From Methylibium rhizosphaerae (GTDB lineage Bacteria; Pseudomonadota; Gammaproteobacteria; Burkholderiales; Burkholderiaceae_C), in assembly GCF_006386545.1 (NCBI RefSeq), contig NZ_SWAR01000002.1, forward strand, positions 1 through 64,000: a stretch of DNA of 64,000 nucleotides, written 5' to 3'. Numbering within the stretch: the stretch's first letter is position 1; the number at the start of each line of letters is the position of its first letter. The notes under the pieces were generated by a model. The model had not been told where the DNA came from, did no database searches, and saw nothing but the letters and a program-made list of their open reading frames with translations. The position numbers and the translations under genes are program-made. Of the stretch, positions 1 to 9,699 are shown in pieces.

Positions 1-123
1 GGGCCGGCTTGGGAGCGGCCCGGCGCTCGGCCCGCAAAGATGTCTGCCCCTCGTCCGGCGGGTACGCCGGCCGATCCCCCGGGGGGATGCGGGCCGGCTT
101 GGGAGCGGCCCGGCGCTCGGCCC
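1..123. repeat. 90-bp-period direct repeat, two copies of a 33-bp core
   Basis: Bases 1-33 and 91-123 are identical and start exactly 90 bp apart. The spacer carries a perfect hairpin (CCGGCG 55-60 with CGCCGG 65-70) and a C-run/G-run near-palindrome at about 74-88. The first copy touches the window edge, so more units may lie upstream. It sits just downstream of the AAA ATPase stop codon. It may be a minisatellite or a structured 3' region; no coding function is proposed. Confidence 0.7.
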
Positions 124-150
124 TCGACATCCAGGTTGACACAGGGTGTC

Positions 151-1035
151 TCATGCGTGACGCCCCGCGTAGTCGCGCGCGAACTGGTAGGCCACCCGGC
201 CGGAGCGCGAGCCGCGTTCGAGCGCCCAGACCAGCGCTTCGGGCCGGGCGGCCGCGATGGCCTCTTCGCTCACGCCGAAGCTGCGCAGCCACTGTGCCGC
301 GATGGTGAGGTATTCCTCCTGGCTGAACGGATAGAAGCTGATCCACAGGCCGAAGCGTTCGGACAGCGAGATCTTCTCTTCCACCACCTCGCCGGGGTGC
401 ACTTCGCCGTCGTCGGTGTGCTGGTAGGTGAGGTTCTCGCGCATGTACTCGGGCAGCAGGTGCCGGCGGTTCGACGTGGCGACGATCAGGACGTTGTCGC
501 TGGCCTGGGCCACCGAGCCGTCGAGGATGGACTTGAGCGCCTTGTAGCCGGGCTCGCCTTCGTCGAAGCTCAGGTCGTCGCAGAACACGATGAAGCGCTC
601 CGGCCGCGGCGCCACCAGGTCGACGATGTCGTGCAGGTCCACCAGGTCGCTCTTGTCCACTTCGATGAGGCGCAGGCCTTGCAGCGCGAACTCGTTGAGG
701 CAGGCCTTCACCAGCGACGACTTGCCGGTGCCGCGGGCCCCGGTGAGCAGCACGTTGTTGGCGCTGCGGCCGGCCACGAACTGCTGCAGGTTGCGGGTGA
801 GCCGGTCCTTCTGCGGATCCACCTCCTTCAGGTCGGCCAGGTGGATGGTGGCCACGTGCCGCACCGGCTCGAGCCAGCCGCCTTGCAGCAGGCCGCTGCG
901 GCGGCGGTAGCGGAAGGCGATGGAGGCGGCCCAGTCGGGCGCCCGAACCGGCTGCGAGTCCGGCCCGGGCAGCAGGCCGTCCAGGCGCTGCAGCAGCGTC
1001 TCGGCACGCTGCAGGAGTTGATCGACGGAAGACAT
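151..1035 (-). CDS. DUF815-type AAA family ATPase
   Basis: A 294-residue P-loop ATPase. The Walker A motif GARGTGKSS is at about residues 99-107 and a Walker B stretch FIVFCDD at about 148-154. The organisation matches the DUF815 'ATP-binding protein' family, cytosolic AAA proteins of unknown cellular role. An in-frame extension to 1356 exists, but it is low-complexity and arginine-rich. I therefore place the start at the ATG giving MSSVDQLL. It is the last gene of a run beginning with argB, 44 bp after pdeM, and is probably cotranscribed. The substrate or partner is unknown. Confidence 0.85.
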   Translation of the reverse strand: MSSVDQLLQRAETLLQRLDGLLPGPDSQPVRAPDWAASIAFRYRRRSGLLQGGWLEPVRHVATIHLADLKEVDPQKDRLTRNLQQFVAGRSANNVLLTGARGTGKSSLVKACLNEFALQGLRLIEVDKSDLVDLHDIVDLVAPRPERFIVFCDDLSFDEGEPGYKALKSILDGSVAQASDNVLIVATSNRRHLLPEYMRENLTYQHTDDGEVHPGEVVEEKISLSERFGLWISFYPFSQEEYLTIAAQWLRSFGVSEEAIAAARPEALVWALERGSRSGRVAYQFARDYAGRHA

Positions 1036-1079
1036 GGTTCGCGAGTTTAGTGGGCGGGTGACGGGCCCGGCCGGCCCGG

Positions 1080-1727
1080 TCACGGCAGGCGGACCACCTG
1101 GCCTTCGGCCACCGCGTACACCTGGTCGCCTTCTGCAGGGCGAATGGGGTGCATGCCGGTGAATTCGCCGAACGCGGGCAGCACGCCGACGGCCTCGCCG
1201 AACCAGAAGCACGGCAGCCGCAGCCGATCGAACGCCCGCCCTCCCACACTCACGCACGGATGCCAGTGACCGGCCAGCACATAGGCGCCCGGCAGGGCGC
1301 GAGGGTGGTGGCACAGCGCGAAGCCGCCCAGCGGCAACGGCTCGTCCACCACGCAAAACCCCAGCGCCGGCGGCGGGTCTCCGGCACGGTCGTCATGGTT
1401 GCCGCGCACCAGCGTCAGCGCCAGTTGCGGCTGCTCACGCCGCCACTGCGCCAGCGCGGCGAGCGTGGATGCGGCATGCGAATGCTCGGAATGGAGAAAG
1501 TCGCCGAGAAAGACCACCTGCTGCGCCCCGGTGGCCCGTGCCAGCGCCGACACGCGCGTCAGCCCTGCCGTGGTGGTGCCCCGCGGCACCGGCACGCCGA
1601 GCTTGCGAAACGACACCGCCTTGCCGACGTGCGCGTCGGCAATCAGCAGGCAGCGTTCGTCGGGCAGGTAGGCGGCCTTGTCGGCCAGCAGCACGAGCGG
1701 CCGTCCGGCCAGCTCGATCTCGACCAT
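1080..1727 (-). CDS. pdeM: PdeM-like metallophosphoesterase
   Basis: A 215-residue calcineurin-like metallophosphoesterase with the full metal-binding set: DAH (about 31-33), GD (75-76), GNHDD (109-113), a CHHP histidine near 139 and GHWHP (153-157). The family is annotated as the ligase-associated DNA damage response endonuclease PdeM and usually lies beside an ATP-dependent DNA ligase, Lhr helicase and exonuclease genes. None of those is here. Instead it starts 7 bp after slmA and precedes the DUF815 ATPase. A role in DNA repair comes from the family, not from this context. Confidence 0.82.
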   Translation of the reverse strand: MVEIELAGRPLVLLADKAAYLPDERCLLIADAHVGKAVSFRKLGVPVPRGTTTAGLTRVSALARATGAQQVVFLGDFLHSEHSHAASTLAALAQWRREQPQLALTLVRGNHDDRAGDPPPALGFCVVDEPLPLGGFALCHHPRALPGAYVLAGHWHPCVSVGGRAFDRLRLPCFWFGEAVGVLPAFGEFTGMHPIRPAEGDQVYAVAEGQVVRLP

Positions 1728-1734
1728 CTGGCTC

Positions 1735-2403
1735 TCAGTGGATCAACTGGCGCAATGATGCTTCCAGATGCTCGGTGGGCAGGCGCTTGAAGCCGGAGCG
1801 GGCATAGCGCTGCAGGCGACCGAGCGCGAAGCTCGTGAGCACCGAGGCCAGCGCCTGCGAATCGACCGTCGGGGTCTGCGAGCCGCCGGCTTCGGCCGCG
1901 GTGCGCAGGCTCTGGCGGAACTGCGACTCGAGCCGGTCGAAGAACTGGTTCATGCGCGCCGACAGGCGCTCGTTCTCGAACACCAGCGCGTCACCGACCA
2001 TCACACGGGTCATGCCGGGGTTCTTTTCACCGAACTGCAGCAGCACGGTGAGCATCTTCTGCGCTTGCGCGGCCCCATCGCCTTCACGCTCGGCGATCTG
2101 GTTGACCAGCGTGAACACGCTGCTCTCGATGAACTCGATGAGCCCCTCGAACATCTGCGCCTTGCTGGCGAAATGGCGGTACAGCGCCGCCTCGCTCACC
2201 TCGAGCTTGGCGGCCAGCGCGGCGGTGGTGATGCGTTCGGCACCCGGCTGCTCGAGCATGTGCGCGAGCGTCTGCAGGATCTGGATGCGGCGTTCACCGG
2301 GCTTGGGCCGCTTGCGACCCGAGCTCTCCTCGGTGGTGCCGTTGGGGATGGCCGTTGCCTCTTCGGCCGCTGCGGCGGTGGTTTCTTGGGGCAGTGTGTT
2401 CAC
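1735..2403 (-). CDS. slmA: nucleoid occlusion factor SlmA (TetR family)
   Basis: A 222-residue TetR-family protein. A poorly ordered, Ala/Glu/Ser-rich N-terminal tail of about 35 residues precedes a helix-turn-helix (about 57-80, motif VSEAALYRHFASKAQMFEGL). Sequence and length match SlmA, which binds chromosomal sites and blocks FtsZ ring assembly over the nucleoid. The start is GTG at 2403, sharing GTGA with the TGA stop of the upstream HAD gene, so translation is coupled. The adjacent Dph6-like, HAD and argB genes are probably the same transcript. The dcw cluster with ftsZ is 40 kb away. Confidence 0.9.
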   Translation of the reverse strand: MNTLPQETTAAAAEEATAIPNGTTEESSGRKRPKPGERRIQILQTLAHMLEQPGAERITTAALAAKLEVSEAALYRHFASKAQMFEGLIEFIESSVFTLVNQIAEREGDGAAQAQKMLTVLLQFGEKNPGMTRVMVGDALVFENERLSARMNQFFDRLESQFRQSLRTAAEAGGSQTPTVDSQALASVLTSFALGRLQRYARSGFKRLPTEHLEASLRQLIH

Positions 2404-3080
2404 AGCGCGCGTAACTTTTGTAGCGAGCGGATTCTCGCACGGCAGTATGGTGGCCGACGTCGCAGGTAAACACCAACTTCCGGACCGTGAACGTTGCGTG
2501 CGACATACCGCTGCATCCAGACACTGTGCATTCCTACACGCTTGGCGGCTTTCTGATGCGCCAGCGTGTCTTCCACCAGCACGCAGCGCGCGGCCGGCAG
2601 CCCGAGCCGCGCCAGCACCATGCGGAACATCCGCGCATCAGGCTTGGGACGCAGCTGGCCGAACATGCGCATGCCCTCGATGCTGATCACGCCGTCGAAA
2701 TGCACGGCCAGGCCGAGTGCGGTGAGCACGCGCCGGGTATAGGCGGCCGGGGCGTTGGTCAGCACGTACTTGCGGCCGGCGAGACGCCTGAGTGCGGCGC
2801 GGTCATGGGCATGGCTGCGCAGCCTGGCCTCCAGCTCCGGCAGGCGGTGGGTGTGCTCCAGGAAATGCGCGGCGCGGATGCCGTGGTGGCGCTCCAGCCC
2901 CAGCAGCGTGGCGCCGTAGCGCTGCCAGTAGTGGCGGCGCAGAAAGTCGGCTTCGTCGTGGGGCAGGGCCAGCTCGCGGGCGATGTAGTCGTTCATCGCG
3001 CCGTCGAGCATCGAGAAGGCCGAACACGACGCGTCGTGCAGGGTGTTGTCGAGGTCGAACAGCCACACCCTCGGCTTCAT
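2400..3080 (-). CDS. HAD-family pyrimidine 5'-nucleotidase
   Basis: A 226-residue HAD hydrolase with the nucleophile motif DLDNT at residues 9-13, the threonine motif in KYVLTNAP and the acidic motif VLVEDTLAHQKAAK in the second half. It resembles the SDT1/PHM8-like pyrimidine 5'-nucleotidase group, which dephosphorylates nucleoside monophosphates; the substrate here is inferred. The ATG at 3080 overlaps the previous gene's stop by ATGA and the 3' end overlaps slmA by 4 bp, giving strong translational coupling on both sides. A longer in-frame start up to 3383 would overlap the Dph6-like gene and is rejected. Confidence 0.85.
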   Translation of the reverse strand: MKPRVWLFDLDNTLHDASCSAFSMLDGAMNDYIARELALPHDEADFLRRHYWQRYGATLLGLERHHGIRAAHFLEHTHRLPELEARLRSHAHDRAALRRLAGRKYVLTNAPAAYTRRVLTALGLAVHFDGVISIEGMRMFGQLRPKPDARMFRMVLARLGLPAARCVLVEDTLAHQKAAKRVGMHSVWMQRYVARNVHGPEVGVYLRRRPPYCRARIRSLQKLRAL

Positions 3081-3762
3081 GCCGGCACCAGCTCTGCGCT
3101 GAAGTAGTGGCCGGGTGCCGGCGACTCGAACCGCAACTCGTGGACGGCCGCCACGCGGTGCGCCACCGGCTGCAGGAAGCGCGGGCCGTCGAACACGAAG
3201 GTGTGGAACTCGCCGTTTTCGCCGCAGGCGTCCACCCCTTCGGGCAGGCGTGAGAGGAAGGCCTGGCCGTATTCGGCGCCGCAGAAGCTTGCGTCCAGCC
3301 AGCGGGCGTCCACGCACACCACCCGCGCCCGGAAGCCCAGGTCGATCACCTGTTGCGCCAGCGCGCGACGGTCCTGCTGCCACAGCGGCAGCAAGGCCGA
3401 GAGGCCCGCTGCAGCACAGACCTTCTCTTCCCAGTCGCGGTGCGGCTGCAGGTCGATGTCGCCGAACACGCCGCAGGTCAGCCCCTGGGCCGCGAATCGC
3501 CGCAGCTGGTCGACGAACACCGCTTCGTAGTCGCGCCAGGAGGCGCTGCGCATCACCAACGGAATGCCGAGCGCCGCGGCCTGCGCGGCCATCAGCTCGC
3601 GGGAGATGGCATGCGAGCGCGAACGCTCGCCGGTTTCGTCGTACATGGCAAGCAGCGCCTCGACCCGCACGCCCGCATCGAGCGCGCGGTGCAAGGCGAG
3701 CACGGAGTCCTTGCCGCCGCTCCAGGAGAAGAACGCCCGGGTCTGCGCAACCGGGGGCGCCA

Positions 3763-3763
<1 letters not shown>
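3077..3763 (-). CDS. Dph6-like PP-loop ATP-binding protein
   Basis: A 228-residue protein with the PP-loop motif SGGKDS at residues 15-20, followed by a region similar to the diphthine-ammonia ligase (Dph6/MJ0570) family of adenine-nucleotide-binding ATPases. Bacteria lack diphthamide, so the physiological substrate is unknown. Motifs further on, GVFGDIDL and CGENGEFHT, fit the family. The start ATG at 3763 shares one base with the argB stop (TGATG), and its stop overlaps the HAD gene start by 4 bp. Confidence 0.83.
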
Positions 3764-5342
<1,579 letters not shown>

Positions 5343-5401
5343 CGGTTGAAACGCAGGCGGCCGCACCCACCCTCAGATCCCCGAGACTCAAGGAGCCCAC
5401 G

Positions 5402-5689
5402 ATGAAATCGACCCTGAAACGCCTGGCCATTGCTGCAGCCGTCGCGCTCTCGCTGCCCGCGCTGGCGCAAACCGCCGAAGGCGAGGTGCGCAAGATCGAC
5501 AAGGGGGCCAGGAAGATCACGCTCAAGCATGGCGAAATCAAGAGCCTCGACATGCCGGCCATGACCATGGCCTACCAGGTCAAGGACGCCGCCCTGCTCG
5601 ACAAGGTGAAGGAAGGCGACAAGGTGCGTTTCACCGCCGACAAGGTCGGCGGCACCTACACCGTCACCTCCATCGAAGCGGCCCGCTGA
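5402..5689 (+). CDS. CusF-like periplasmic copper-binding protein
   Basis: A 95-residue protein with a signal peptide (cleavage after about LALAQ, residue 23) and a small OB-fold domain. The motif MPAMTM at 51-56, with an upstream His at 43, matches the methionine-rich site of CusF, which binds Cu(I) or Ag(I) in the periplasm and passes it to efflux pumps. A good Shine-Dalgarno AGGAG lies at 5391-5395. No CusCBA pump is in the window, so its partner is unknown. It is probably cotranscribed with the DUF411 gene and ends 4 bp before the convergent MerR gene. Confidence 0.85.
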   Translation: MKSTLKRLAIAAAVALSLPALAQTAEGEVRKIDKGARKITLKHGEIKSLDMPAMTMAYQVKDAALLDKVKEGDKVRFTADKVGGTYTVTSIEAAR

Positions 5690-5693
5690 GCCT

Positions 5694-6134
5694 TCACTGG
5701 CTGTGCACGCCGCGCACAGCGGGCGATGCGGGTGCATCGCCCTGCGGCTGTGACAGCGCCAGCACGATGCCGCACACCTCCTGCGGGCTGGCATGGCTGC
5801 AGGCCTGCTGCAGCAGTTCGAGCTGGCGCTCCAGCGTCTTCAGCGATGCCAGCCGCTCTCGCACGTGGCCCAGGTGCTCGGCCACCACCCCGTCCACCCT
5901 GGAGCAGTCGGCGCCCGGCTGGTCGATGTAGTCGAGCAGCACGCGCACCTCGGGCAGGCTCATGTCGAGCGCCCGGCAGTTGCGGATGAAGCGCAGGCGC
6001 TGCAGGGCCGCGTCGCCGTAGCTGCGGTAGTTGTTCGCCCCGCGCGACGCGGGCGGCAGCAGGCCTGCCTTCTCGTAGTAGCGCACCGTGTCCACGTCCA
6101 TGCCCGCGGCCTGCGCCAGCTCGCCGATTCGCAT
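5694..6134 (-). CDS. Cd(II)/Pb(II)-responsive MerR-family regulator
   Basis: A 146-residue MerR-family activator. The winged helix at the N-terminus begins MRIGELAQAAG and contains VRYYEKAGLL. A dimerisation helix follows. Metal-site cysteines fall at C77, C112 and C121, close to the C77/C112/C119 set of CadR/PbrR regulators, with His114 between. The family senses Cd(II) or Pb(II) and untwists a 19-bp-spaced promoter. The ATG at 6134 has a strong AGGAGG upstream. It is divergent from the transporter gene at 6234 and the operator lies between them. Confidence 0.88.
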   Translation of the reverse strand: MRIGELAQAAGMDVDTVRYYEKAGLLPPASRGANNYRSYGDAALQRLRFIRNCRALDMSLPEVRVLLDYIDQPGADCSRVDGVVAEHLGHVRERLASLKTLERQLELLQQACSHASPQEVCGIVLALSQPQGDAPASPAVRGVHSQ

Positions 6135-6169
6135 TTGCGCCTCCTGATGACCCTGGTCACTGTAGCGGC

Positions 6170-6200
6170 TTGACCCTGGAGCGACTCCCGGGTTTTCAAT
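6170..6200 (+). promoter_or_regulatory. MerR-type promoter/operator for the CDF-like transporter
   Basis: The -35 TTGACC is at 6170-6175 and a -10-like TTCAAT at 6195-6200, separated by 19 bp, the over-long spacing typical of MerR-regulated promoters. Inside the spacer is a dyad, ACCCTGGAG (6173-6181) and CTCCCGGGT (6185-6193), with one mismatch and a 3-bp centre. This is the expected binding site of the adjacent CadR/PbrR-like regulator and should control the transporter gene starting at 6234. Confidence 0.8.
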
Positions 6201-6233
6201 GCGGGCATCGCAAGCACAGGAGGAACCCCTTTC

Positions 6234-6893
6234 ATGTCCGGCCATCACGACCATTGCCACGACCACGGCTGCAGCGCGCCGGTCGCCGACAGCCCGCGCT
6301 ACCGACGGGTGTTGTGGGCGGCGCTGTTGGTCAACGCCGCCATGTTCGTCGTCGAAGTGGCCGGCGGCCTGAGTTCCGGCTCGGTGTCGCTGCTGGCCGA
6401 TGCGCTGGACTTCGCCGGCGACGCGGCCAACTACGGCATTTCACTCGCAGTGCTCGGCATGGCGCTGGCGTGGCGCTCGCGGGCGGCCGTCGTGAAGGCC
6501 CTGTCGATGGGCGCCTTCGGCGTGCTGGTGCTGGGGCGCGCCGCCTGGGCCGCCCTGGGCGGGGTGCCTCCGGAGCCGGTCACGATGGGTGTGGTGGCGG
6601 TGCTGGCGCTGGCAGCCAACGTCGGCGTGGCCTGGATGCTCTATGCCTTCCGCGAAGGCGACGCCAACATGCGTTCGGTGTGGCTGTGCAGCCGCAACGA
6701 CGCGATCGGCAACGTGGCGGTGATGGGCGCCGCGCTCGGGGTGTTCGGCACCGGCACGGTGTGGCCCGACGTGCTGGTGGCCGCGGTGATGGCGCTGCTG
6801 GCGCTGTCGGCCACGGTGACGGTGTTGCGCCTGGCGCGGCGGGAGCTGGCGGACGATGCCGCCCGCCAGCAGCTCCCGGCGCGTCAGAAGTGA
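6234..6893 (+). CDS. cation diffusion facilitator-like heavy-metal transporter
   Basis: A 219-residue membrane protein with about six hydrophobic segments. A His-rich N-terminus (His and Cys within residues 4-13) suggests metal binding. CDF-like motifs are seen: NAAMFVVE in segment 1, LLADALDFAGDA in segment 2 and SRNDAIGNV in segment 5, which supply the Asp ligands for Zn/Cd-type ions. It lacks the long C-terminal cytoplasmic domain of many CDF proteins, so it is a short form. It lies behind a MerR-type operator, so metal-induced export is likely. The last 10 bp overlap the convergent reductase gene. Confidence 0.83.
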   Translation: MSGHHDHCHDHGCSAPVADSPRYRRVLWAALLVNAAMFVVEVAGGLSSGSVSLLADALDFAGDAANYGISLAVLGMALAWRSRAAVVKALSMGAFGVLVLGRAAWAALGGVPPEPVTMGVVAVLALAANVGVAWMLYAFREGDANMRSVWLCSRNDAIGNVAVMGAALGVFGTGTVWPDVLVAAVMALLALSATVTVLRLARRELADDAARQQLPARQK

Positions 6894-8890
6894 ATGCCCC
6901 GCATCATCTGCTGCAGCGCGATGGCCTCGGGTGACAGGTTCGGCTTGGCGCTCTTGTCGCCCTTGGCCGCATCGCTGTCGGGGAACATGCGGAAGCTGGT
7001 GTTCATGACGATCTGCGCGACACGCGGCACCAGCGCATGCAGCAGCTGGCCGGTGATGCCCAGCCGCGTGGCGATGCGCACCGGCTTGTAGACGCAGGCC
7101 TGCGCGATCAGGTCGGCGGCCTCCTCGGGCGCCAGCGTCGGCACGTTGTTGTAGATCTTGGTGGGCGCGATCATCGGCGTGCGCACCAGCGGCATGTTGA
7201 TGGTGGTGAAGGTCACGCCCACGTCGGCGAACTCGCTGGCGGCGCAGCGCGTCCAGGCGTCGAGCGCGGCCTTGCTGGCCACGTAGGCCGAAAAGCGCGG
7301 CGCATTGGTCAGCACGCCGATGGAGCTGATGTTCACCACGTGGCCGCGCTTCTTGGCCACCATGCCGGGCAGCAGCCCCATCGTGATGCGCAGGCAGCCG
7401 AAGTAGTTGAGCTGCATCGTGCGCTCGTAGTCGTGGAAGCGGTCGTAGCTCGACTCGATGGCGCGCCGGATGGACCGGCCAGCGTTGTTGATGAGGAAGT
7501 CCACGCCGCCGAACTCGCGCTCCAGCCAGGCCACCAGTTCGTTGCAGCTCTGCTCGTTGGCGATGTCGGCCGAGTAGGTGTGGACCTTCGCGTCCTTGCC
7601 GGCGAAGTCGAGGATCTCCCTCTTCGCCTCGGCCAGCTTGTCTTCGTCGCGTGCACAGATCACCGTCACCGCGCCGGCCTCGGCGAACTTCTTGGCTGCG
7701 GCCAGGCCGATGCCCGACGAGCCGCCCGTCACCAGCACCACCTTGCCGCCGGCGGTGCCCTTGAGCGACCGGTCGATGAAGAGGTCCGGGTCGAGGTGGC
7801 GCTCCCAGTAGTCCCACAGGCGCCAGGCGTAGTCGTTCAGGCTGGGGCATTCGATGCCCGAGCCCTTCAGTGCCGCCAGCGTGTCGCGGCAGTCGAAGCG
7901 GGTCGGGTAGTTCACGAAGGTCAGCATGTCGTCGGGCAGGCCCAGGTCCTTCATGACCGCGTTGCGCACGCGGCGCACCGGCGCCAGCGCCATCAGCCCC
8001 TTCTTCACGCTCTTCGGGATGAAGCCCAGCAGCGCCGCGTTGATGAACAGGTTCATCTTCGGCGCGTGCGCAGCCTTCGAGAAGATGTCGAGCACGTCGC
8101 CCACGCGGTAGCCCACCGGATCCACCAGGTGGAAGCAGCGCTTGTTGAGCTCGGCCTTGCCGGCCGGCAGGTGGCTGATGTGGTCGAGCGCATTGACGAC
8201 GAAGTCGACCGGCACGATGTTGACGCGCCCGCCTTCGAGGCCCACCGAGGGCATCCACGGCGGCAGCAGCTGCCGCATGCGCTGGATCAGCTTGAAGAAG
8301 TAGTAGGGCCCGTCGATCTTGTCCATCTCGCCGGTGGTGGAGTCGCCCACCACCATGGCCGGGCGGTACACGGTCCAGGGCACCTTGCATTCCTTGCGCA
8401 CGATCTTCTCGGACTCGTGCTTGGTCATGAAGTACGGGTGGTCCAGGCCCTCCGCCTCGTCGAACATGTCTTCGCGGAACACGCCTTCATAGAGGCCCGC
8501 CGCGGCAATGGAGCTCACATGGTGGAAGTGCCCGGCCTCGATGGCCTTGGCGAACTCGACCACGTTGCGCGTGCCTTCGATGTTGACCTGCACCTGCGAC
8601 TCTTCGTCGGCCTTGAGGTCGTAGACCGCCGCCAGGTGGTACACCGAGTCGATCTGGCCCTTGAGCTGCTTGATGTCGTCGGCCGACACGCCGAGCTTGC
8701 GGGTGGTGAGGTCGCCGAACACCGGACATGCGCGGTTCTTGCCGACGCCCCAGAACTGCAGCAGCTCGGCCACCTTGCTCTCGCTTTCGGGTCGCAGCAG
8801 GAAGTAGACGACCGAGCCGCGCCGCTCGAGCAGCTTCTTGACGAGCCTCTTGCCGATGAAGCCAGTGGCGCCGGTGACGAAATACTGCAT
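6884..8890 (-). CDS. two-domain SDR-family reductase
   Basis: A 668-residue fusion of two NAD(P)-binding Rossmann domains. The N-terminal extended-SDR domain starts with GATGFIG (7-13), has a YxxxK catalytic pair near 152-156, and resembles male-sterility/fatty acyl-CoA reductase-like domains. The C-terminal classical SDR domain has a TGGSSGIG motif near 385-393, NNAG, and YVASK near 534-538. This architecture is annotated 'SDR family oxidoreductase' in mycobacteria and proteobacteria. A role in acyl or lipid reduction is plausible but unproven. The ATG at 8890 opens the Rossmann strand directly. It is divergent from the phasin gene. Confidence 0.85.
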   Translation of the reverse strand: MQYFVTGATGFIGKRLVKKLLERRGSVVYFLLRPESESKVAELLQFWGVGKNRACPVFGDLTTRKLGVSADDIKQLKGQIDSVYHLAAVYDLKADEESQVQVNIEGTRNVVEFAKAIEAGHFHHVSSIAAAGLYEGVFREDMFDEAEGLDHPYFMTKHESEKIVRKECKVPWTVYRPAMVVGDSTTGEMDKIDGPYYFFKLIQRMRQLLPPWMPSVGLEGGRVNIVPVDFVVNALDHISHLPAGKAELNKRCFHLVDPVGYRVGDVLDIFSKAAHAPKMNLFINAALLGFIPKSVKKGLMALAPVRRVRNAVMKDLGLPDDMLTFVNYPTRFDCRDTLAALKGSGIECPSLNDYAWRLWDYWERHLDPDLFIDRSLKGTAGGKVVLVTGGSSGIGLAAAKKFAEAGAVTVICARDEDKLAEAKREILDFAGKDAKVHTYSADIANEQSCNELVAWLEREFGGVDFLINNAGRSIRRAIESSYDRFHDYERTMQLNYFGCLRITMGLLPGMVAKKRGHVVNISSIGVLTNAPRFSAYVASKAALDAWTRCAASEFADVGVTFTTINMPLVRTPMIAPTKIYNNVPTLAPEEAADLIAQACVYKPVRIATRLGITGQLLHALVPRVAQIVMNTSFRMFPDSDAAKGDKSAKPNLSPEAIALQQMMRGIHF

Positions 8891-9007
8891 GCGGTCCTCC
8901 AGTGATGATCTGTCTTGTGGATCGGCGGATTCTTCACGATCTGTTGCGGCGCAGCGCTGCGCGCTTTCCCGAAGGTACCCATAGAGGGTGTGCCCTAGAG
9001 AATTAGG

Positions 9008-9036
9008 CTGTCGTTTCTATCGACGCTTTTTATAGT
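9008..9036 (+). promoter_or_regulatory. candidate promoter of the phasin gene
   Basis: The -10-like TATAGT at 9031-9036 sits in an AT-rich run, with CTGTCG at 9008-9013 at 17-bp spacing as a weak -35. It lies about 60 bp before the phasin ATG. The rest of the 206-bp divergent gap (8891-9096) holds no other feature I can support. Confidence 0.4.
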
Positions 9037-9096
9037 TCACGCTCACGGAGCGCCGAGGTGGCGCCTTCCGGTGCACACCCTGAAGGAACGCAGAAC

Positions 9097-9636
9097 ATGG
9101 TCAAGAAGCTCCAGAAGCTGGCAGAAAAGAAAACCGCCTCGGCCGGCGGTCTGCTCGACAGCCAATTCGCCGGCACCGTGAAGGACTCCGCCCAGCAGAT
9201 CTGGCTGGCCGGCCTGGGGGCGTTTGCCAAGGCGCAGGAAGAAGGCGGCAAGGTGTTCGAAGCGCTGGTGAAGGAAGGCGTGTCGATCCAGCGCAAGACG
9301 CAGGCCGTCGCCGAAGAAAAGATCGGCGAGGTGACCAGCCGCATGACCAACCTGGCGGGCGACGTGCAGAACAAGGCCGGCAAGCAGTGGGACAAGCTCG
9401 AGTCCATCTTCGAGGAGCGGGTGGCGCGCGCAATGGGCAAGCTCGGCGTGCCGTCCAGCAAGGACGTCGACGCCCTGATCAAGCGCATCGACGAACTGAG
9501 CGCCCAGGTGGCCAAGCTCTCGGGCGGCAAGGCGCCCGCGGCCAAGAAGGCTGCCCGCACCACCACTGCGGCCAAGACCAATGGCGCTGCCAAGCCGGCG
9601 GCCAAGCGCAGCACCGCGCGCGGCAAGGCGGCCTGA
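9097..9636 (+). CDS. phasin, PHA granule-associated protein
   Basis: A 179-residue phasin of the PhaF/PhaI type. A central amphipathic region (about 20-110) with motifs such as IWLAGLGAFAKAQEEG and coiled-coil heptads coats polyhydroxyalkanoate granules. It is followed by an Ala/Lys-rich tail (KKAARTTTAAKTNG) like the histone-H1-like DNA-binding tail of PhaF. The start ATG at 9097 is preferred because AAGGA lies 10 bp upstream; the in-frame ATG at 9058 has none. A strong terminator follows. Confidence 0.88.
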   Translation: MVKKLQKLAEKKTASAGGLLDSQFAGTVKDSAQQIWLAGLGAFAKAQEEGGKVFEALVKEGVSIQRKTQAVAEEKIGEVTSRMTNLAGDVQNKAGKQWDKLESIFEERVARAMGKLGVPSSKDVDALIKRIDELSAQVAKLSGGKAPAAKKAARTTTAAKTNGAAKPAAKRSTARGKAA

Positions 9637-9659
9637 GCACGCTGTCCGTTCGCAACGCA

Positions 9660-9688
9660 AAGGGGCGCGAAAGCGCCCCTTCCCTTTT
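9660..9688. terminator. bidirectional intrinsic terminator after the phasin gene
   Basis: A near-perfect stem AAGGGGCGC / GCGCCCCTT with a GAAA tetraloop is followed on the plus strand by TCCCTTTT. A-rich sequence on the other side could serve the convergent gene that ends at 9700. Confidence 0.85.
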
Positions 9689-9699
9689 GGCGCGGCCCT

